Of a stretch of DNA of 64,000 nt, positions 1 through 7,808 are shown one piece after another; the first letter of the stretch is position 1, and the number at the start of each line of letters is the position of its first letter. The position numbers and the translations under genes are program-made. The stretch is taken from NCBI GenBank assembly GCA_947455205.1, contig CANGNF010000019.1, positions 1-64,000 on the forward strand. The letters run 5' to 3'. Source of the stretch: Acetobacteraceae bacterium (GTDB lineage Bacteria > Pseudomonadota > Alphaproteobacteria > Acetobacterales > Acetobacteraceae). Under the pieces are notes generated by a model. That model was not told the origin of the DNA. It was given only the letters and a program-made list of their open reading frames with translations, and searched no databases.

Positions 1-695
1 CGCCGGCGCCCACCACGCCACTGACGGCGCCCGTTGCCGCGCCGCCGGCAGCGCCGGACTTCGCCGCCGCCGCCCGCGCCATTGCCGCGTTGCCCTGCGG
101 CCTGGTGCAGGCCCAGCCCAGCGCCACCGGCCTGCGCCTGGCCGGGCTGACCCGGCGCGACAACCAGCCGGCGCTGCGCCAGGCCCTGGCCGAGGCGCGG
201 GTGCCGGACAGCGCCGTGCAGGGCCAGGTGGAAAGCTTCGACGGCCCGTTCTGCGCCGTGCTGGACCAGCTGCGCAGTCGCCTGGCCGGCGGCCCCACGG
301 GTGGCCTGGTCGGCACCCTGCCGCTGCAGAAGGGCGAGCTGCTGCGCTTCGACCTTTCCATGCCCGACCGCCCAGGACAGTTGGAGGTCACCTACCTGCT
401 AGGCTCCGGCCAGGTCGCGCATATCGTGCCGCCGCAGCCCATGGCGGCGGGCGCGCGGCAACGCTTCGGCGAGCCCGCGCCGGGCTTCGAGGGCTGGGTG
501 GTGGACGAGCCCTTCGGCACCGACCTGCTGGTGGCCGTGGTCTCCGACCGGCCGCTGCATGCCGCGCCGCGCCCCATGGTGGAACGCACCGAGGCATGGC
601 TGGCGGCGCTGGCCGGCGCGCTGGGCCAGGCGGAGGCACAGGGCAACGCCGTATCCGCCCTGGCGGTGGTGGTGCCGACGAAGGAAGCGCGCTGA
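1..695 (+). CDS. C-terminal part of a DUF4384-like protein, possibly the tail of a Ser/Thr kinase
   Basis: The reading frame is open from base 3 to the TGA at 693-695, so the gene starts before the window. The visible part begins with an Ala/Pro-rich linker and then a folded domain with the segments LLRFDLSMPDRPGQLEVTY, GQVAHIVPPQ and PFGTDLLVAVVSDRPL. This pattern resembles the DUF4384 domain found at the C-terminus of bacterial Ser/Thr kinases and of some secreted proteins. The PP2C phosphatase and OmpA-like protein encoded opposite and close by fit a kinase/phosphatase locus. The kinase part is not visible, so that function is an inference. Confidence 0.6.
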   Translation, partial: PAPTTPLTAPVAAPPAAPDFAAAARAIAALPCGLVQAQPSATGLRLAGLTRRDNQPALRQALAEARVPDSAVQGQVESFDGPFCAVLDQLRSRLAGGPTGGLVGTLPLQKGELLRFDLSMPDRPGQLEVTYLLGSGQVAHIVPPQPMAAGARQRFGEPAPGFEGWVVDEPFGTDLLVAVVSDRPLHAAPRPMVERTEAWLAALAGALGQAEAQGNAVSALAVVVPTKEAR

Positions 696-700
696 GCGCC

Positions 701-726
701 GGCTGAGGTCTGTCGGACGCTCAGCC
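701..726. terminator. Hairpin between convergent genes
   Basis: GGCTGAG (701-707) pairs with CTCAGCC (720-726), and GTC/GAC inside extends the stem past one bulged G. It lies between two genes that end facing each other. There is no T-run, so it is a weak terminator candidate. Confidence 0.4.
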
Positions 727-812
727 GAGCGTCCCAGCGACTCCAGGCTGTTCTTCGCGCGGCTGATCCATGCCACCGGTGACGACCAGCCGCCGGGCAG
801 GCGGCCGCCCCG

Positions 813-1700
813 CTACTCCAGCGCCCGCTCGTACAGCAGCCGCAGCGCCGCCGCGCGGTCCGGTGCCAGGCCGATCGTCTCCGGCTTGAACAGCCGCGGG
901 TCGGGGGTGAAGGCCAGGTAGGCCATCGCCTCGTTGGCGATCAGCCGTTCATTGCCGGTGTCGTAGCCCTCGCGCGCCAGGAAGGCGGTGAAGGCCTCGC
1001 GCTCGACCGTCGTCAGCGCCTCTCGCCACAGCGCCAGCACGCGGGCGGCAAAGGCCGGGCGGGTGAAGAAGCGGCCGTGGGCGACCTCGTGCCGCAGCAC
1101 CGCCGCGCGCATCACCGCGTCGTTGCCGCCGGCCTCCGCGGTCAGCGTCAGCAGGGCGAAGTCGCGGCCGCTGGCATGCAGCGGCGCCAGCTGGGCCTGC
1201 AGCCAGGCTTCCTCGACGCTCAGCTTCTGGCCCGTGGCATCCGCCAGCCGGAAGAAGCGCGCCAGGTCGGCGGCGCTGTAGTCATGCGCCATGTACCAGG
1301 TGGCCGGGGTGTCGCCGCGCGCGGCGATGGCGCCGGCCAGCTCCTCGGCGGTCACCAGCCGGTCGCGGGCGAAGCCGGCCTTCTCCACCAGCGCCGCCAC
1401 GCGGTTCATGGTGGCCGCCTGCGCCGCCAGGTCGGGGAAGACCAGCACGAAGACCTCGCGCTCCCCGGCCAGGCGCAGCAGCACGGGGGCCGAGGGATAC
1501 AGTGCCAGGATCGCGGCCTCGTCGGCCTCGGCCAGCAGCACCGGGGCGGCCAGTCCAGGCGCGGGCGCAGGGCCGGGCGCGGGGGCGGTCGGTGCCTCGG
1601 CCGGCGGCGGCCAGCCCTTCCAGGCGGCCAGGGCCAGCCCCACGGCCAGCGCAAGCCACATCAGCCCGCGATGCCGCGGTCCCGTCGTCGCCTCGGGCAC
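813..1700 (-). CDS. Predicted membrane-anchored zinc peptidase (HExxH protein)
   Basis: A protein of 295 residues with one N-terminal membrane segment (about residues 13-30), an Ala/Pro-rich linker to about residue 50, and a soluble domain outside the membrane. The motif HEVAH at 204-208 matches the zinc-binding HExxH of metallopeptidases. A Glu in ANEAMAYLAF (about residue 257) could be the third ligand, as in gluzincins. I do not recognise the family. The start lies 4 bases after the stop of the OmpA-like gene, so the two are probably co-transcribed. The role may be cell-envelope processing linked to the neighbouring phosphatase, but that is inference. Confidence 0.6.
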   Translation of the reverse strand: MPEATTGPRHRGLMWLALAVGLALAAWKGWPPPAEAPTAPAPGPAPAPGLAAPVLLAEADEAAILALYPSAPVLLRLAGEREVFVLVFPDLAAQAATMNRVAALVEKAGFARDRLVTAEELAGAIAARGDTPATWYMAHDYSAADLARFFRLADATGQKLSVEEAWLQAQLAPLHASGRDFALLTLTAEAGGNDAVMRAAVLRHEVAHGRFFTRPAFAARVLALWREALTTVEREAFTAFLAREGYDTGNERLIANEAMAYLAFTPDPRLFKPETIGLAPDRAAALRLLYERALE

Positions 1701-1704
1701 CGGC

Positions 1705-2376
1705 TCAGCTGCCGATGTTCAGCACCTGCACCCGGCGGTTGCGCGGCTCGTTCACCTGCGGCGCGGTGTCCACCAGCAACTGCTTGTCGCCGAAGCCGAT
1801 CGCCTCCAGCCGGTTCGGCGAGACGCCGTAGCGCGCCTCCAGGTGGTTCCGCACCGAGATGGCCCGGCGCTCCGACAGGGTGCGGTTCAGCAGCGTGTCG
1901 CCCACCGTGTCGGTATGGCCCTCGATCCGGAAGCGGTAGCTGGCCAGGTCGCGGGAGGCCAGGGCGCGGCCGAGCGGCGCCAGCGCGCGCTCCGCCTCCG
2001 GCGTCAGCGTGGCGGAGCCGAGCGGGAAGTTGACGGTCAGCGAGACCGCGGCCACGCCTTCCGGCGCCGTCGTCTCCCGGGACGTGTCGCGCGTGGTGGC
2101 GGCCACCCGGCGCACCGGGGCCTCGCCGCTGCCGGTGCTGGCGGAAGCGGTGCCCGGGGCCGGCGCCGCGCCGGGCGTCGCGGCCGGTGCCGCCACCTGG
2201 GGGGCGCCGCTCGGCTCGGCCGGCAGCCGGATGCCGCGCGTGCTGCCGCCGGCCTGCGGCCGCAGCCGCTCGATCAGCGCGCGGGTCGCCGGGTCGGCCT
2301 GGGCCGCCACCGGGGCGGGCTGCGCCAGGGCGAGCGTCAGGCCGGCAAGGCCGGCGAGCAGGAGATGTCGGGCCAT
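1705..2376 (-). CDS. OmpA-family peptidoglycan-binding protein
   Basis: A protein of 223 residues with a signal peptide (about 1-26, ending PVAAQ), a low-complexity Ala/Pro/Thr linker and a C-terminal OmpA domain (about 110-220). The domain has the expected FRIEGHTDTVGD, NRTLSERRA and GFGDKQLLV motifs and ends in NEPRNRRVQV, the pattern that binds diaminopimelate in the cell wall. There is no membrane barrel, so this is a periplasmic wall-binding protein. It is followed directly by the HExxH protein and preceded by the PP2C gene on the same strand. Confidence 0.85.
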   Translation of the reverse strand: MARHLLLAGLAGLTLALAQPAPVAAQADPATRALIERLRPQAGGSTRGIRLPAEPSGAPQVAAPAATPGAAPAPGTASASTGSGEAPVRRVAATTRDTSRETTAPEGVAAVSLTVNFPLGSATLTPEAERALAPLGRALASRDLASYRFRIEGHTDTVGDTLLNRTLSERRAISVRNHLEARYGVSPNRLEAIGFGDKQLLVDTAPQVNEPRNRRVQVLNIGS

Positions 2377-2459
2377 GGTCTGGCTTCCCGTTAGGATAGT
2401 TGCGCCATGCTACCGCGCCGCCCGGCCGGGCGAAACCGAAACGCGCAACGGTTTCGCCC

Positions 2460-3161
2460 TCATTCCGTCAGTTGCAGCACCACGGCCGTGACATTGTCGC
2501 GAGGGTGCAGCGCCAGGGCCGCCGCCACCAGCCCGGCCGCGTCGCGGCTGGCCAGCAGCGCCGTCAGCCTGGCCGCCGGCAGGGCGCGGTACAGCCCGTC
2601 GGAGCAGAGCAGCACGCGGTCCCCGGGGCGCAGCGGGCAATGCATCAGGTCCAGCGCCAGCTCGGCCTCGGCCCCCACCGCGCGCAGGATGATGTTGCCC
2701 TGCGGGTGCTCCTCCACCTCGTCCTCGGTGATCTCGCCGGCCTCCAGCAGTTCCTGCACCAGGGAATGGTCGCGGGTCAGGCATTGCAGCCGGCCATCGC
2801 GCAGCAGGTAGGCGCGGCTGTCGCCGGCCCACAGCAGGTCCGCCCCGCGCGGCCCCAGCACCAGCGCCACCACGGTGGTGGCGATGGTCCGCCGGGTGGC
2901 CCGCCCGTCGGCGTACAGCGCCGCGTTCACTGCCAGCAGCGCGGCCTGCGTGGCCGGCAGCACCTGGTCGGCGGCGGGGCGCAGCGCCTCCAGCGCCGCG
3001 GCCACGGCCTGGCTGGCGACATCGCCGGCGCCATGCCCGCCGGCACCATCCGCCACGGCCCACAGCCCCAGCTCCGGCCGCTCCACCAGGCTGTCCTCGT
3101 TGCGGGGTCTCACCGGGCCGGCATGGGTGGCGGCGTCGGCATGGGCGATGCGCAGGCTCAT
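2460..3161 (-). CDS. PP2C-family protein Ser/Thr phosphatase
   Basis: A 233-residue soluble phosphatase with every PP2C motif in order: RPRNEDS near the N-terminus, VADGAGGHGAGD, WAGDSRAYLL, LTRDHSLVQE, LLCSDGLYRAL and RDNVTAV at the end. The Asp residues in these motifs hold two metal ions that activate water to remove phosphate from Ser or Thr. I chose the ATG at 3159-3161 (MSLRIAHADA) because the domain begins there and longer versions add only Arg-rich sequence. It probably opposes a protein kinase whose tail may be the gene at the left edge. Confidence 0.92.
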   Translation of the reverse strand: MSLRIAHADAATHAGPVRPRNEDSLVERPELGLWAVADGAGGHGAGDVASQAVAAALEALRPAADQVLPATQAALLAVNAALYADGRATRRTIATTVVALVLGPRGADLLWAGDSRAYLLRDGRLQCLTRDHSLVQELLEAGEITEDEVEEHPQGNIILRAVGAEAELALDLMHCPLRPGDRVLLCSDGLYRALPAARLTALLASRDAAGLVAAALALHPRDNVTAVVLQLTE

Positions 3162-3304
3162 GCGGCGGCAGTGTATCCGGCCAGCGCCGGCGTGACAGGC
3201 CGAAATGACCGCCCGGCCGCGCAGCAGCCATGCGCGGCCCCCGCGGAACGGCCATTTGACCCGCCCGCGACGGCGGCGGATGCTGGCGGCTGGAGGATAT
3301 GCCC

Positions 3305-4009
3305 ATGCCGAACCGCCCATTCACTGCCGCCGACCTGGAACTGCTGCGCCGGTGGGACACGCCGACGATCTGCAATGCGCTGGAAGTCGTGGCGCCGCAC
3401 CGCCGCGGTCGTGGCTTCACCACCACGCCCTTCACCGCCGCCGACCCCGGCCTGCCGCCGATCTGCGGCCTGGCCCGCACCGGGCAGATCCGCGCCGCGC
3501 AGCCCTCAGGCCGCACGCGAGACCAGGACCGCGCCGCGCGCATCGGCTGGTACGAATACGTCGCCCAGGCCGACCTGCCGACCATCGTGGTGATCGAGGA
3601 CCTGGACGAGACGCCCGGCGTCGGCGCCATGTGGGGCGAGGTGAACAGCAACGTCCACCGGGGCCTGCGCGTGCAGGGCTGCGTCACCAATGGCAGCTTC
3701 CGCGACATCGACATGCTGGCGCCGGGCTTCCAGATCCTCGGCATCGTCAACCCCAGCCACGCCCATGTGCATGTGGTGGACTACGGGCGGGAAGTGATGG
3801 TCCACGGCATGCCCTGCGCGCATGACGACGTGGTGCATGCCGACCGCCACGGCGCCGTGGTGATCCCGGCCGACGTGGTCAAGCTGGTGCCGGCCGCGAT
3901 CGACCTGATCAGCCGCAAGGAAGCGGTGATCCTGGAGATGGTGAAGCGCGACGACTTCAACATCGACCTGCTGCGCGAGGCGCTGGCCAAGAGCGAGGAG
4001 ATCCACTGA
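3305..4009 (+). CDS. RraA-family protein (HMG aldolase/RraA-like)
   Basis: A 234-residue member of the RraA fold. The family includes 4-hydroxy-4-methyl-2-oxoglutarate/oxaloacetate aldolases and the RNase E regulator RraA. The active-site segment GCVTNGSFRD is visible, with Asn where many members have Asp. The C-terminal segment ADRHGAVVIPADVV is also typical. GGAGG at 3292-3296 is 8 bases from the ATG at 3305 but only 2 from the ATG at 3299, so 3305 is the likely start. The substrate cannot be told from sequence. A strong hairpin ends the unit. Confidence 0.85.
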   Translation: MPNRPFTAADLELLRRWDTPTICNALEVVAPHRRGRGFTTTPFTAADPGLPPICGLARTGQIRAAQPSGRTRDQDRAARIGWYEYVAQADLPTIVVIEDLDETPGVGAMWGEVNSNVHRGLRVQGCVTNGSFRDIDMLAPGFQILGIVNPSHAHVHVVDYGREVMVHGMPCAHDDVVHADRHGAVVIPADVVKLVPAAIDLISRKEAVILEMVKRDDFNIDLLREALAKSEEIH

Positions 4010-4044
4010 AACCGGCGGTCTTCGACCGTCGGTTTCAGCTGTTT
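4007..4044 (+). terminator. Strong hairpin terminator after the RraA-like gene
   Basis: A 14-bp stem (4007-4020 with 4024-4037, one G-T wobble) around a TTC loop, followed by GCTGTTT. The stop codon TGA lies in the left arm. Confidence 0.75.
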
Positions 4045-4152
4045 CCCGGCCCTCAGACGCCGGGCGGGCGCATCCGCGCCCTTGGCTTGCGCCGGACTGC
4101 CGGCGGCCGCCATTCGGCACCTCGGCACGAGGCTTGGCCTCGAGCCGGCGGA

Positions 4153-4527
4153 ATGTGGGCGGCGGTTTTCCTGCTGGCGCTGGCCGCGCTGCCGGCCCAG
4201 GCGCAACCGGCCGACTGGACCGCGCGGCTGCCGGCCTTCGGCGCCGCGCTGCGTGGCTGCCTGGAGGACGCCCCCGGTGCCTTCGCCGATTACGCGGCGC
4301 GGCAGCAGGCCTTCGCCGTGGCGGTGCGGGTGCGGCATGGGCGAGAGACCGAGCTCTGCATCGCCCGCCCGGATGGCCGGGTGCTGCGGCGCGGGCCGGT
4401 GGGCGACGCACCGCCGGTGGACCCGGCCGCGCCCGCCTTCTTCCTGGACCGGCACTGCGCCGATGCCCGCCGGCAGGAGGATGACAGCGGCCAACTGCTG
4501 GGCTGGCTGGCGTATCCCGGTTGTTGA
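4153..4527 (+). CDS. Small secreted protein of unknown function
   Basis: About 124 residues with a signal peptide (MWAAVFLLALAALPAQAQ) and a mature part with three Cys (CLEDA, LCIARP, RHCADA) plus a C-terminal Cys, so disulphides are likely in the periplasm. I do not recognise the family. The start at 4153 is chosen because the signal peptide begins there; a longer form from the TTG at 4087 has no support. It lies just upstream of the original thioesterase start, so it may have been in one unit with it before the element inserted. Confidence 0.6.
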   Translation: MWAAVFLLALAALPAQAQPADWTARLPAFGAALRGCLEDAPGAFADYAARQQAFAVAVRVRHGRETELCIARPDGRVLRRGPVGDAPPVDPAAPAFFLDRHCADARRQEDDSGQLLGWLAYPGC

Positions 4528-4554
4528 TGGCCAGGGACTTGAGGGAGTGACTGG

Positions 4555-4626
4555 ATGAGCGTGACGCGCCCGGTGCTGGCGACGGTTCGCCCCGAATGGG
4601 TGGACCATCACCGGACCTTGCTCTAA
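4555..4626 (+). pseudogene. Cut-off 5' end of the thioesterase gene, left of the element
   Basis: An ATG at 4555 with GGGAG upstream opens a frame that reads MSVTRPVLATVRPEWVDHH and then runs off into element DNA to TAA at 4624-4626. The segment PVLATVRPEWVDH is the same as in the intact thioesterase at 9603-10070, but the codons differ at several third positions. This is the host's own start region, left behind when the element inserted. It may still yield a 23-residue peptide. Confidence 0.85.
4597..4607. repeat. Left attachment core (attL)
   Basis: TGGGTGGACCA within the codons for WVDH of the cut gene. It is identical to 9660-9670. Flanking bases outside the core differ at synonymous sites, which limits the strand-exchange point to this core or close to it. 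Confidence 0.75.
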
Positions 4627-4664
4627 ACCCCAGGAAGCCCGGCCTTCTGCGCCTTTCGGGCCTC

Positions 4665-4703
4665 AACGTGTGGGGATGAATGAGTGGGGAAGCGTGTAGG
4701 GAA
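4665..4703 (+). repeat. Left pair of candidate integrase arm sites
   Basis: Two copies of a motif near RCGTGTRGGGRA, at 4665-4676 and 4691-4703, in direct orientation just inside attL. The right end has three more copies. Short direct repeats near both ends of an element are what tyrosine integrases bind as arm sites. Confidence 0.5.
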
Positions 4704-4728
4704 GGGCGCTGTGGAAGGCGAGGCCGAA

Positions 4729-6129
4729 ATGGCCGACACTCAGTGGCTCGAGAAGCGCCGGCTGCGCTGGTACGCCGTGCTAGATGTGCCAGCGAAGGCC
4801 CGCCCCGCGCTGGGCAAGAGCCGTCTCGTGCAGTCTCTCAAGACCGACAGCCTCTCGACGGCAAGGCTGCGCCGCCACGCCGTGCTGGCAGGCTTCCACA
4901 AGCTGATTGACAATGCGGGCAAGGCTCCGGTTGCTGACGCCCTACAGGAGGAGGCCCTTTCCTGGCGGGAGGAACTGGCCCGCCTCGAGACACTGCCCCC
5001 AGGCTCTGGCCGGGTGGTGGAGATCCGCGACGGAGCCACCGGAGAGCGTGTGGAGGTGGAGGAGACTCAGGCCGAAACCATGCGCCTTGTGGCGATGGAC
5101 AGGGCCGAGGAGATCGCCAAGGAGCAGGCCCCTCGCCTGGGCCAGCAGAAGGCCGAGGCTCTGGCGGGAAGCTGGTACGAAGTGGCCACCGGCAGGGCCA
5201 CGCCCCTAGAGCATCACGTAGATGCCTGGCTGGCCGAAGGCGGCAGGAAGGGGCCTGTGATCCCTGCCACCCAGAGGGCCTACAGACGCTTCCTGGCGGC
5301 CCTGAAGGCATGGTGCGGACAGCAGGGCATCCCCGCGACCATCGAGAGCATCAACGGGCGCACCGCCTCAGACTTCGCCGCTCATCTGTTGCTGACGAAG
5401 CAGGAGCGCAGCACCGCCAACAACACCCTTCATGCTCTCTCGGCCTACTGGGCTTGGCTGCTGAAGCGCCACCACGTTCCGCCGACCCTGGGCAACCCCT
5501 GGCATGGGCAACTCCTGAGCATCCCACAGCAGCGGGAAGCCGGTGGCGACGAGCGACCGTTCACGCTGGAGGAACTGGCCCGGCTCCTGGGTGGTGGTGC
5601 TGACCCGACACTGCTGGATGGAATGACGGTGGCGGCCCTCTCCGGGTTGCGGGTGGAGGAGATGCACCAGCTGCGCCTCAGGGACTGCACCGGGGGAGCC
5701 TTCACGGTCACCAAGGGGAAGAGCAAGGCCGCCCTTCGCAGCGTGCCCATCCATTCCGACCTTGTGCCCATCGTTGCCCGGCTCTCGGAAGGGAAGGGGC
5801 CTGCCGACTTCCTCTTCCCGACCAGCGCCAAGGGCTGGCGCGCTGACGCCATGACCTCCCGCTTCCTGACGTACCGCCGCCGCCTGGAGATTGACGACCG
5901 CAGCGCGGGCCGCCGCTCCCTGGTGAACTGGCACAGCTTCCGGCGATGGTTCGCTACTGCCGCTGGAGACGCTGGCCAGCCCCTGGAGATCATCGGCGCT
6001 TGCCTAGGTCATGCCCCGGTGAACGTCACAGATCGCCGGTACATGGGGAAGGGGATCGACCGCCTGAGGGAGTGTGTGGAGGCGGTGAAGCTTCCGGCCC
6101 CGGTGGTGCGCCTCTTACCCTTGAACTGA
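4729..6129 (+). CDS. int: Tyrosine recombinase (integrase) of the element
   Basis: 466 residues from the ATG at 4729 (GGAAGG upstream); a GTG at 4684 would add 15 residues but overlaps an arm repeat. The N-terminal part has the DUF6538-like opening LEKRRLRWYAVLDVP, the middle is a SAM-like core-binding region, and the C-terminus is the catalytic domain. The catalytic residues are visible: Arg in SGLRVEEM (308), Lys in TKGKSKAALRS, His-x-x-Arg in WHSFRRWF (402-405), His in LGHAP and the nucleophile Tyr in DRRYMG (438). It should catalyse insertion and, with a directionality factor, excision at the thioesterase site. No excisionase was recognised. Confidence 0.93.
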   Translation: MADTQWLEKRRLRWYAVLDVPAKARPALGKSRLVQSLKTDSLSTARLRRHAVLAGFHKLIDNAGKAPVADALQEEALSWREELARLETLPPGSGRVVEIRDGATGERVEVEETQAETMRLVAMDRAEEIAKEQAPRLGQQKAEALAGSWYEVATGRATPLEHHVDAWLAEGGRKGPVIPATQRAYRRFLAALKAWCGQQGIPATIESINGRTASDFAAHLLLTKQERSTANNTLHALSAYWAWLLKRHHVPPTLGNPWHGQLLSIPQQREAGGDERPFTLEELARLLGGGADPTLLDGMTVAALSGLRVEEMHQLRLRDCTGGAFTVTKGKSKAALRSVPIHSDLVPIVARLSEGKGPADFLFPTSAKGWRADAMTSRFLTYRRRLEIDDRSAGRRSLVNWHSFRRWFATAAGDAGQPLEIIGACLGHAPVNVTDRRYMGKGIDRLRECVEAVKLPAPVVRLLPLN

Positions 6130-6234
6130 TCAAGGGAAAGGAGCCGGCAGCCGTGCCGCACCTGCTGAAACCATAACGTTGCCGGTATGCCCCTGCCGGC
6201 TTACGCTGGTTGGCCACTCGACGGAGCCGAGGCA

Positions 6235-6627
6235 ATGATACGCAGCCCGCTTGTTGCCGCCGCCGCACTACTGTCGGTCGCTTTCCTCGCAAACGGCTAC
6301 CTCGAGCGCCGCCAGGGACGCGCCCAACAGCGGGAGGCTTCGCAGCAAAGTCGCTGCGCCGTTCTGTTGAAAACCTTACCAGAAGAACTCCGAGAACGGA
6401 TGCTCGTTGGCCGCTACAGAGACGGTGGCCTAGATATCGAGGCAGTAGTGGGGGCAGAGGTCTTCACGGGAGTTCGCATGCTGGATTGTTCGCCGGCATT
6501 CCTTCCGTCGTTGCCGCCACCTCAACAGGCGTCCTATCGGCAGAAGGTCGGCACGCGACACCCGTTCCCCAACAGCCTCGACAATCAGGCGTGGATGCTT
6601 GGTGGAAACGCACCGAGCGCGCGGTAG
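6235..6627 (+). CDS. Element protein of unknown function with an N-terminal membrane segment
   Basis: 130 residues from ATG 6235 with GGAG about 9 bases upstream. Residues about 4-22 (PLVAAAALLSVAFLANGY) are a membrane anchor or signal sequence, followed by a charged Gln/Arg-rich stretch and a domain with LLKTLPEELRERMLVGRYRDG. Codon use looks natural. I do not recognise it. It lies 105 bases after the integrase on the same strand. Confidence 0.55.
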   Translation: MIRSPLVAAAALLSVAFLANGYLERRQGRAQQREASQQSRCAVLLKTLPEELRERMLVGRYRDGGLDIEAVVGAEVFTGVRMLDCSPAFLPSLPPPQQASYRQKVGTRHPFPNSLDNQAWMLGGNAPSAR

Positions 6628-7031
6628 CCCCTCTCCCGGTCAAGCCTGACGCCGTACCCGGATTATCTCAGCCACCGCCTGCCACGAGTCTAGTCCTTCA
6701 GGAACCTCCATTTCCACCGTAGAGGCCCTGGGAAGCCCGTACAGGGGCCTCTGGGCCGCTTGGGCGGTAACCCTACCGGCCCACCTGCTGGAAGGCTCCA
6801 GTGAGTCTCTGTGGACTCGCTAGGGGCATCTGTCGGGTCTCCCAGGCAGGTGCATGCGGCACCCGGCGCCGCTGGGCCTTGAGACCACACCCCACAGCCT
6901 ACTTCCAGGCACCCCTTGGGGTTGTTCTGAGGAGACCCAAAGCAACAGATACCCTTTGGTGTATGGTGAAAAAACGACAGAGGGGGAGACCCCCAACCAC
7001 GACCACCAAATCATGCCCCCTCTGAAGAACA

Positions 7032-7096
7032 TCCTCAGGAGGGCAGCAGGATAACCTACAGGGGCTCTATGGAATCCCCTGCTGATGTCCTGAGGA
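7032..7096. other. Long two-part hairpin in the element
   Basis: TCCTCAGGA (7032-7040) pairs with TCCTGAGGA (7088-7096), a 9-bp stem. After a 3x3 internal loop, CAGCAGG (7044-7050) pairs with CCTGCTG (7078-7084), a 7-bp stem, closing a 27-base loop. An alternative inner stem CAGGGG/CCCCTG is also possible. Confidence 0.6.
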
Positions 7097-7159
7097 GGAA
7101 CCTATAGGACTATGTCTTAGGGGTAGTAAGTAGGAGGTATAGCTAGGAGGAATCTATAG
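7093..7159 (+). repeat. Short direct repeats AGGAGGAAYCTATAG
   Basis: AGGAGGAACCTATAG at 7093-7107 and AGGAGGAATCTATAG at 7145-7159, with a shortened copy AGGAGGTATAG at 7132-7142. They look like ribosome-binding sites but no gene follows, so they may be protein-binding iterons. Confidence 0.5.
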
Positions 7160-7161
7160 AC

Positions 7162-7193
7162 AACCTAAGGAATACCTAGAGAACCCTTAGGTT
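7162..7193. other. Hairpin with a 9-bp perfect stem
   Basis: AACCTAAGG (7162-7170) pairs with CCTTAGGTT (7185-7193) around a 14-base loop. A C/T-rich stretch follows on the plus strand. Confidence 0.5.
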
Positions 7194-7447
7194 CCCCCCT
7201 TACCCCCCATGGCCCCGCCAGGTGCAGCCGCCCCAGCCCTCGACCAGGGCCGCTACGACCCCTGCAAGACGGGGGAGCATGCGCCTGGGAGGGCCGGGAA
7301 CTGAGTCTTTCGAGCAACACCCCAAGGCCTTGAACGCAAAGTCATTCCCTCAAGGGGAAGGGGCACGCACCGGCCCCAAATCCGAGGCTAGGCCTATCAA
7401 CCTGGGAGCGCACACAAGCACGCCCCAGCAACCCCTGGGGACCAACC

Positions 7448-7630
7448 ATGCTGTTCACCATCGCCGCCCGCATCGCCTACGCTTTCGGCTTCGACGCTGT
7501 GCTGACCGGGTGCCGCCTCTGGCTCTCTGACGCTGGCCCCTGGCTCGACGCCATGCGCCACGCTGACGGCTCTCTGACGCTGGCCATGGGCCGCCGGGAG
7601 GTGACGGTGAGCCGTCTCTTCTTGGGATAG
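7448..7630 (+). CDS. Possible small element protein
   Basis: 60 residues from ATG 7448 with a hydrophobic start (MLFTIAARIAYAFGF) and a regular C-terminal half ending GRREVTVSRLFLG. A hairpin (CCCCAG 7423-7428 with CTGGGG 7435-7440) covers the only ribosome-binding-like bases (GGGGA), which would hold back translation if real. I do not recognise it. It faces the recombinase unit, which ends 77 bases away. Confidence 0.4.
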   Translation: MLFTIAARIAYAFGFDAVLTGCRLWLSDAGPWLDAMRHADGSLTLAMGRREVTVSRLFLG

Positions 7631-7706
7631 TGAGTGAAATCCCCCCTCGAGCGCGCTGTAAGCGGCCTTTAAGCTGGCTTTCAGCGCATCGGAGGGGCAG
7701 GGGGCT

Positions 7707-7805
7707 CTACAGCCCCAGCACCCCGCCCAGGATGCTTGCCAGCACCGACAGCAGGAAGGCGAACGCTGCCAGCAGCCCAGCAGTGAGGACAACACGCCCG
7801 AGCAT
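7707..7805 (-). CDS. 32-residue single-span membrane peptide coupled to the serine recombinase
   Basis: It starts at ATG 7805-7803, three bases after the recombinase stop (7809-7811), with GGAGGG inside the end of the recombinase gene as its ribosome-binding site. It encodes about 32 residues that are almost entirely one membrane span (GLLAAFAFLLSVLASILGG) with one Arg near the N-terminus. The spacing and the good ribosome-binding site argue that it is real. Small peptides of this shape act as toxins, membrane regulators or holin-like proteins; nothing visible decides between these. Confidence 0.55.
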   Translation of the reverse strand: MLGRVVLTAGLLAAFAFLLSVLASILGGVLGL

Positions 7806-7808
7806 GGC

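Larger units (their letters stand above)
6628..7447. other. 820-bp non-coding region of the element with many inverted repeats
   Basis: No supportable gene. Hairpins follow each other closely: 6721-6752 (10-bp stem with a bulge), 6753-6782 (GGGCCG/CGGCCC with an inner GGG/CCC), 6788-6801 (CTGGA-AGGC-TCCAG), 6803-6818 (GAGTC/GACTC), 6836-6886 (GGTCTC/GAGACC then CCAG/CTGG, enclosing GGTGC-ATGCG-GCACC), 7032-7096 and 7162-7193. The stretch about 7050-7195 is clearly AT-richer than its surroundings. It could be a structured RNA gene, an origin or transfer site, or a control region. Confidence 0.55.

Noticed and set aside
6801..7054. Several 60-75 residue frames on both strands in the element's non-coding core
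   Set aside because: No ribosome-binding site, no regular protein composition, and they run through strong hairpins.
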